Assembly (NCBI GenBank): GCA_017541205.1
Contig: JAFXZO010000086.1
Coordinates: forward strand, 62,001 to 126,000
Origin: Clostridia bacterium
Lineage (GTDB): Bacteria; Bacillota; Clostridia; Christensenellales; Aristaeellaceae
DNA: 64,000 nucleotides
Direction: 5' to 3'
The translations under genes were made by a program, and so were the position numbers. Numbering within the stretch: the first letter of the stretch is position 1; each line of letters opens with the position of its first letter. Below, in pieces: positions 59,235-64,000 of the stretch. The notes under the pieces were generated by a model that had not been told where the DNA came from, made no database searches, and saw nothing but the letters and a program-made list of their open reading frames with translations.

Positions 59235-60398
59235 TTATTTCTTTCTGGTCTTCTGCACCAGTTTCCTCAGTTCGCTTTCCGTTTCCGTATCGCGGACGCG
59301 GCGGGCGGCGACGACGCGGCGCTCGTTGTCATTGTCCACGCAGGTGACGAGCAGGAGCAATTGGTCCTCCGGGCTCACGTCGATCGTGCAGGTATGCACG
59401 GAGCAGCCGATCAGGGTGGCGATGGCCTTCTGACGCCCGCCGATCGCAGTGGAATACAGATCGAAGAAATCCACGTAATCCGGGCTGTCTTCCTCCTCCA
59501 CGTTGATGATGCCCACGGCGAAGATGACGTAGCGGCCGTCCTCGTACAGGGTATCGAAGGTGATGAAGGGGCTCCGGTGGTAATACGTGCTGTTTTCAAA
59601 ATTGCGCAGCGACCCAAACATCGCGCCGCTTTTCATGTTGTGCCCGTAGATCACCAGGGAATAGGGCCGGGTTTTCAAATTGGCGCTCGCGTCCAGGAAC
59701 AGCGCGCCGTTCACGTTGGTTTTCCCGTTCACGTCATGGTTCAGGTAAAACACGTTGTTCCGCTGCATCACGGGCTCATCCACCAGCCGGTTCACATTCA
59801 GCCAGCCGACGATATATTTGCTTTCCCGCTGCAGGGCCTTGAAACGGCTGCTGATCTCGAGGCCCTCGTTGTCCGGATACGGCAGGGGATCCAATTTCGG
59901 TATGGGCGTTTGCGGCAGGCCGGAGGTCACGGTGGGGCCGAGGGTCGGCGCCGGGGTGGGTGCAGCGGTGGGCAGGGGCAGCGCGGTCTCCGTCGGAACA
60001 GGCGCGGTTTCCCAGGGGGAAGGGGCCGGGGCGGATTCGGAGGGCGTCAGCGCCGGGGCGGCCGTGCTTTCGCCGAAAGGCGTTTCCGAAGGCGAAGGCG
60101 CCTGGGAGGCTGCGGGCGTTGGCGTGGGCGGTTCTTCGGTCGGCGCGGCGGTGGGCGGCAGGGTCGCGGGGACAGGCGTTTGGGTCGGCGCGTTGTAATA
60201 CAGTTCGCGCAGGTCCTTGACGCTGTTGCGGGATCGGATCCATTCCGCGGCATAGCCGATGATCTTGACCATGCCGAAAAGGAGGACGGCTGCAAGGGCC
60301 AGGGCCAAAATCACCCGGGGGACGGAAAGCTTGCGCCCTCCCGTCTGCTTGTAACGGCTGCGCGGATCATCCTTTCCCTTCCGTGGCTGCCATTGCAT
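59235..60398 (-). CDS. Class B sortase with Pro/Thr-rich stalk
   Basis: 387 aa. Basic N-terminus and one membrane helix (VILALALAAVLLFGMVKII, about 28-46), then about 110 residues very rich in Pro/Thr/Ala/Ser/Glu (about 70-175), then a SrtB catalytic domain (about 185-387). Catalytic His in YGHNMKSGAMFGSL, Cys in LLLLVTCVDNDNERRVVAARR, with the Arg following. SrtB enzymes are normally about 220-250 aa. It transfers surface proteins to lipid II or forms pilin polymers. Directly downstream of its probable substrate gene. Confidence 0.93.
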   Translation of the reverse strand: MQWQPRKGKDDPRSRYKQTGGRKLSVPRVILALALAAVLLFGMVKIIGYAAEWIRSRNSVKDLRELYYNAPTQTPVPATLPPTAAPTEEPPTPTPAASQAPSPSETPFGESTAAPALTPSESAPAPSPWETAPVPTETALPLPTAAPTPAPTLGPTVTSGLPQTPIPKLDPLPYPDNEGLEISSRFKALQRESKYIVGWLNVNRLVDEPVMQRNNVFYLNHDVNGKTNVNGALFLDASANLKTRPYSLVIYGHNMKSGAMFGSLRNFENSTYYHRSPFITFDTLYEDGRYVIFAVGIINVEEEDSPDYVDFFDLYSTAIGGRQKAIATLIGCSVHTCTIDVSPEDQLLLLVTCVDNDNERRVVAARRVRDTETESELRKLVQKTRKK

Positions 60399-60425
60399 GG
60401 GGCCGCCTCCTTATTTCGTCGTTTC

Positions 60426-60460
60426 AAAATGGCGTTTCCGGCCCTTTCGCGCCGGAAACG
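60426..60460 (-). terminator. Hairpin between surface protein and sortase genes
   Basis: On the minus strand CGTTTCCGGC (60460-60451) pairs with GCCGGAAACG (60442-60433), then CCATTTT. Weak T-run, so probably partial read-through to the sortase. Confidence 0.6.
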
Positions 60461-60497
60461 CTCATGTTATCTTCCGTATGGATCCCTTTGATCCGGA

Positions 60498-63400
60498 TCA
60501 GCCGTTTTGCCTGCGGCGCTTGCGGGCCGTAACGCCGAGCGCGGCCAGGCCCGCGAACGCGAGGGCCGTCAGGCCGATCCACAGGCCGATGCTGGTTTCG
60601 TCGCCGGTCTTGGGCACCTTATAGTTGATGATCTTGCCGCCGTTATAGCAGCGGTCGGTCTCCCCGGCGTGGTCGCCAATGTTTTCATAGCGCACCTTGT
60701 AGCCGTCCACGGGCGTTTCCACCACGTAGAATTCCGACCAATCGGAGAACCAGGCTTCGTACAGATACTCGGTTTCGCTGATCTTGGTCTTGTTGAAGCT
60801 CTTGCGGCGGATGGAGCCGTTGGGGTTATAGAGGGTAAAATCGATGGATTCCTCCACGTCGCCCAGCCATTCCTTGGTGAAATAGAAGCGGTTGCGGTAG
60901 CCCTTCTGATCGTTCGCCGGCGCGTCGGAGCTGCGTTCGTTGATGATCGTGGTGCGCAGGTTCATCGTTTCGCTGTCGCAGCGGATGGTCACGGCGGTGG
61001 AATCCGTTTCGGCGGAAAGGCCGGTCAGCACCAGGGAGCGGGTATAGAGGTTGTTGTTCCATTCCGCGTCGTGCGTTGCGGAGATGGTGAATTCAACGGG
61101 CGTGGAAAGCACATAGCCGGAGGGAGCCTTCGTCTCGGTGAGGAGATAGCGGCCGTCGTCCAGGCCACGGAAGGAGAAGGCCGTTTCCGTGGAGGTGTTC
61201 ACATCCAGCGGGATCTGCTTCTTGTCGCCGTTTGCCAGGATCTTTTCCAGCTTGAAGGCCGCGCCTTCCAGGGGCTTTCCGCTTTCGTTCGCCTTGGTGA
61301 CGGTGAAGCGGTAGGTGAAGACCACGGCGCGCTGCTTTTCGGTTTCGGCCTCGGTTTCTTCCTCGGGGCTGTTGGAATAGCGCATCACGGCTGTGTTCAC
61401 GTTGCCTTCGTCGCCCACCCAGGCGCGTTCGTTCAGCTGTGCGGTGTACTGCACCAGCACTTCCGCGCCGCTGAGCTGCTCGGTGATCGCATCCCCGCTC
61501 CAGGCCAGGGTGATTTCAAAGCTGTGCTCGTCTTCTTTTTGGACGGTAAAGCCGCTGAACTCCCTGCCGTTGACGGTGACGCGGTAATCCTTGTTGTTGG
61601 TGAGGCCCTCTTCCATGGTATCCGCAAAGGTCAGGTGGAATTTCGGGTAGGAAGCGAAGTTGACGGGCAGCTTCGTGCGCAGAAGGAAGCGCACGTTATC
61701 GCCGATGTCATAGTCCGCCGAATCGGCCCATACCACGGCGTCCTCGGTGTTGGCGGAGTCGTTGAGGTCGTCCACCTTCTTTTCAAACAGCGGGTTTTCC
61801 ACGTTGAGCACTTCGGCGGCCAGGACGCCCTCGGCCTTATTTGCGGTGATCTGCATATCGCCGGCAGGCTTTGCGGCGGTCAGGGAAGTGAGCATATACG
61901 CGCGGGTGTAAAGATCGCCGTTCCAGACGGCCGTGTGATCCCCGCGGATGGTAAAGGTCATGGCGCTTGCGGCGATATGCCCGTCGGGCGCCTGGGTCTG
62001 CGTCAGGACGTAATCGCCGTCGTCCAGGCCGTAGAACACGGCCAGGGTATCGGTGGAAAGCGTCTCGCTCCGGTCAACGGGCTGTAAGCTGCCGTCGGCC
62101 AGCTTCTTTTCGAGGGTGAAGGCCGCGCCGGAGAGTGGCTGGCCCAGCACGTTCACGCTGGCGACGTTGAGCCGGTAGGTGAATACCAGCACGCGGCTTT
62201 CGTCCGTTTCGCCCTCCAGATCGCCGGACGCGTTCAGCGCGTAGCGCATGCGCACCGCGCTCAGGTTGCCCTGCGCGCCGGTACGGGCGGCGGAGGTGAG
62301 GGTCGCGGTGTAATAGACGATCACCTCGGCGTTGTTCATTTCTTCCGGCAGCGGCGTTTCGCCGTCGCCCCAGGTGATGGTCAGATCAAAGCCCCTGTCC
62401 GTATCCGTCACGGTGTAATCGGTGATCTGCCGGCCGTTCAAAAACACCTGATAATCTTTGTTGTTGGCAAGGCCTTCTTCGAGCGTACCGGCAAAGGTGA
62501 CGTGATAGCGCGCGCAGCGGCTTACGTTGCCGACCAGGGTCGCGCTGACGCGCAGCGGGACCGTATCGCCCACGTCATAATCGGCGGTATCCACCCACAG
62601 GGCGGTATCGCGCGCCGCGGTGGAATCGTTTTTATCGATCACCTTATGGGAGAGGGTCGGCGCGGGCACGTTGGCGACCGTGCCGACGGCCATGCCGTCC
62701 TGCCGGCTGACAGACAGCGCCGTATCGCCGGCGGTCAGGCTCGCGCCCAGGGCGTCCAGCGCGGCCGCGTGATCGGCGCGCAGGGTAAAGGCGATGGGCT
62801 CCGCGGTCACATAGCCCGCGGGCGTGCGGGTCTCGGTCAGGAGGTATTCGCCGTCGTCCAGGCCCAGGAAAACGAAGGAAGAAACGGTGGAGCGCGCGTT
62901 CGTCACGGGGATGAAGGCGGTCGTGCCGTCCAGCAGCTTCTTTTCCAGCCGGAACGCAGCGCCGGAGAGCGGCGCGCCGCCCTCGTCCGTCTTGCTGACG
63001 GTCAGCCCGTAGGTGTAGACCGTGCAGCGGCTGGGCGCGGTTTCTGCTTCCGTTTCGTCGGCGGGGTTCATCGGATAGCGGAGCGTGAGCGCGCAGGCAT
63101 TGCCTTTTTCGCCCAGCACAGCCTGATCGCCCAGCGTCGCGGTGAAGGTGAGGACCACTTCCTGATTGGCGAGCGACGCGGGAAGCGTTTCCCCGCCGCC
63201 GTCCCAGGCGACCGTCACTTCAAAGCCCGCCGCGGTTTCCTGAACGGTAAAGCCCGCGTACGGCTCGCCGCCGACCGTGACGGCCCAATCGCGGTTGCCG
63301 GTCAGCCCGGCGTCCATGGTATGAAGGAAGGTGAAACGGTATTGGCGATAGGAGGCGATATTGCCGGGCAGGGCGGTGGAGGCGCGGAAAGGCACGCTGT

Positions 63401-64000
63401 CGCCGATGTCATGGTCGGCGGTCTGCTGCCAGGTCAGCTCCGCTTCGGTGGAATCGTTGATGTCGCCCACCTGGAGCAAAAGCGCGCGCTCCTTGACGTT
63501 CATGAGCGAAGAAACGATCAGGCCGGTTTCCAGATCCGCCTGCGCGTCCAGAAGATCCGGCTGTGTTTCGATGCCCAGGGAAAGCAGCGGCGCGTCCGCT
63601 TCCTCCGCAAGCAGCGCGGAATGCGCGGCAGTGAGCGTGAATTCGATTGGCGCAGCGGGCAGACAGCCCTCCGGCGCGGAGGTTTCGGTGAGCAGGTATA
63701 CGCCGTCGTCCAGGCCCGGGAAAACAAAGACGGAATCCGTGGACTGCGTTTCGTTCAGCGGCATGGCCTTCCGTGTCCCGTCGGCCAGCTTCTTTTCCAG
63801 TTTGAAAGCCGCGCCGGGCAGCGCCGCGCCGGCCTCGTCCAGCTTTTTCAGCGTCAGGCCGTAGGTATAGATCACTGCGGTATCGGGGCCGAGGGTGATT
63901 TCCCCGTCCGCGCCGCCCGCGTAGGTGATAGAAGCGGCGCACGCGTTGCCGCTGCCGCCGAGGATCGCCTGGCTGTTCAGGACGGCGGTAAAGTCGATCA
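60498..64000 (-). CDS. Sortase-anchored surface protein with alternating isopeptide-type domains (5' end outside window)
   Basis: At least 1166 residues; the frame is open at the window edge. The C-terminus has VPKTGDETS, a membrane helix (SIGLWIGLTALAFAGLAAL) and RKRRRQNG, a sortase sorting signal. Two domain types alternate. SpaA/Cna-B-like domains (four full copies starting near 63870, 63020, 62190 and 61320) share the G(A/K)PLxGAAFxLEK..L.DG and GLDDG.YLLTE patterns. Between them are larger domains of about 150 residues with NDS...DYDIGD..PFR, TFADTMEEGLTNNKDYRV and EGNVNTAVMRYSN, like pilin isopeptide-forming D-type domains. A final distinct domain (about 60960-60650) contains FTKEWLGDVEESIDFTLYN and WSEFYVVETPVDGYKVRYEN. 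Probably an extended adhesin or pilus shaft. Confidence 0.92.
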   Translation of the reverse strand, partial: IDFTAVLNSQAILGGSGNACAASITYAGGADGEITLGPDTAVIYTYGLTLKKLDEAGAALPGAAFKLEKKLADGTRKAMPLNETQSTDSVFVFPGLDDGVYLLTETSAPEGCLPAAPIEFTLTAAHSALLAEEADAPLLSLGIETQPDLLDAQADLETGLIVSSLMNVKERALLLQVGDINDSTEAELTWQQTADHDIGDSVPFRASTALPGNIASYRQYRFTFLHTMDAGLTGNRDWAVTVGGEPYAGFTVQETAAGFEVTVAWDGGGETLPASLANQEVVLTFTATLGDQAVLGEKGNACALTLRYPMNPADETEAETAPSRCTVYTYGLTVSKTDEGGAPLSGAAFRLEKKLLDGTTAFIPVTNARSTVSSFVFLGLDDGEYLLTETRTPAGYVTAEPIAFTLRADHAAALDALGASLTAGDTALSVSRQDGMAVGTVANVPAPTLSHKVIDKNDSTAARDTALWVDTADYDVGDTVPLRVSATLVGNVSRCARYHVTFAGTLEEGLANNKDYQVFLNGRQITDYTVTDTDRGFDLTITWGDGETPLPEEMNNAEVIVYYTATLTSAARTGAQGNLSAVRMRYALNASGDLEGETDESRVLVFTYRLNVASVNVLGQPLSGAAFTLEKKLADGSLQPVDRSETLSTDTLAVFYGLDDGDYVLTQTQAPDGHIAASAMTFTIRGDHTAVWNGDLYTRAYMLTSLTAAKPAGDMQITANKAEGVLAAEVLNVENPLFEKKVDDLNDSANTEDAVVWADSADYDIGDNVRFLLRTKLPVNFASYPKFHLTFADTMEEGLTNNKDYRVTVNGREFSGFTVQKEDEHSFEITLAWSGDAITEQLSGAEVLVQYTAQLNERAWVGDEGNVNTAVMRYSNSPEEETEAETEKQRAVVFTYRFTVTKANESGKPLEGAAFKLEKILANGDKKQIPLDVNTSTETAFSFRGLDDGRYLLTETKAPSGYVLSTPVEFTISATHDAEWNNNLYTRSLVLTGLSAETDSTAVTIRCDSETMNLRTTIINERSSDAPANDQKGYRNRFYFTKEWLGDVEESIDFTLYNPNGSIRRKSFNKTKISETEYLYEAWFSDWSEFYVVETPVDGYKVRYENIGDHAGETDRCYNGGKIINYKVPKTGDETSIGLWIGLTALAFAGLAALGVTARKRRRQNG

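Overview
The window reads as a chromosomal segment of an endospore-forming Gram-positive of the class Clostridia (Bacillota) with high GC content. The evidence is a complete spoIIIAA-AH operon, spmA-spmB, the sleB-ypeB spore germination pair, a PurR-type purine repressor, an AbrB-family regulator, tRNA genes without encoded CCA ends, sigma-A promoters with TTGACA/TATAAT spacing of 16-18, and a sortase with a sortase-anchored surface protein. Order or genus cannot be settled from the sequence alone; Oscillospirales or Christensenellales-type organisms would fit. There are no CRISPR arrays, transposases, integrases or rRNA genes. Apart from a small hairpin-repeat family and a broken toxin partner, it looks like core and niche genes rather than a mobile island.

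Layout. 1-4506: ATPase (5' truncated) and two permeases of an RbsABC/BmpABC-type importer; the first permease carries a very large extracytoplasmic insertion. 4741-6921: secreted GH13 amylase-like lipoprotein and a small secreted protein. 6985-8583: prfC (RF3) with a four-codon upstream ORF. 8939-11929: secreted protein with seven peptidoglycan-binding repeats. 12013-12124: candidate small RNA. 12198-12925: rplS, tRNA-Thr, tRNA-Pro. 13114-13516: MNT nucleotidyltransferase with a degenerate HEPN partner. 13965-17586: pyrE, NUDIX, VanZ, purR, HIT, rpsU. 17708-26920: a Ser/Thr kinase operon, divergent from a run of four secreted proteins, three with BspA-type leucine-rich repeats. 27097-32729: U32 protein, Gfo/Idh oxidoreductase, Rrf2 regulator, GH3 glucosidase, thioesterase. 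32887-36607: PdaC-like deacetylase and a secreted multidomain protein. 36718-38680: ypeB and sleB. 38800-43646: livJ-livHMGF. 43818-48442: a small conserved protein, divergent from an Fbp/Pot-type ABC importer. 48512-54478: phosphoglucomutase, asnA, spmAB, abrB-like, CE1 esterase. 54617-59171: spoIIIA operon and an RseC-like protein. 59235-64000: class B sortase and its multi-domain substrate (5' end outside the window).

How the genes work together. Three nutrient importers and three glycan-active enzymes (GH13, GH3, CE1) indicate a heterotrophic carbohydrate and amino-acid lifestyle. Cell-envelope functions are dense: PG-binding protein, deacetylase, sortase and LPXTG-like protein, LRR proteins, membrane kinase. 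The sporulation genes are read by recognisable stage-specific promoters: a sigma-E promoter placed so close to spoIIIAA that the mRNA should be leaderless, and a sigma-G-like promoter before sleB.

Most interesting points: the leaderless spoIIIAA arrangement, a 55-residue SpoIIIAF lacking its soluble domain, coordinated loss of both isopeptide residues in one repeat of the surface protein, the roughly 350-residue insertion in a sugar/nucleoside permease, the upstream ORF of prfC, tandem PurBoxes before purR, an orphan kinase/393-aa protein operon facing a secreted LRR cluster, and a dispersed perfect-hairpin repeat family. I see no single clearly new multi-gene system; the kinase/LRR neighbourhood is the best candidate.
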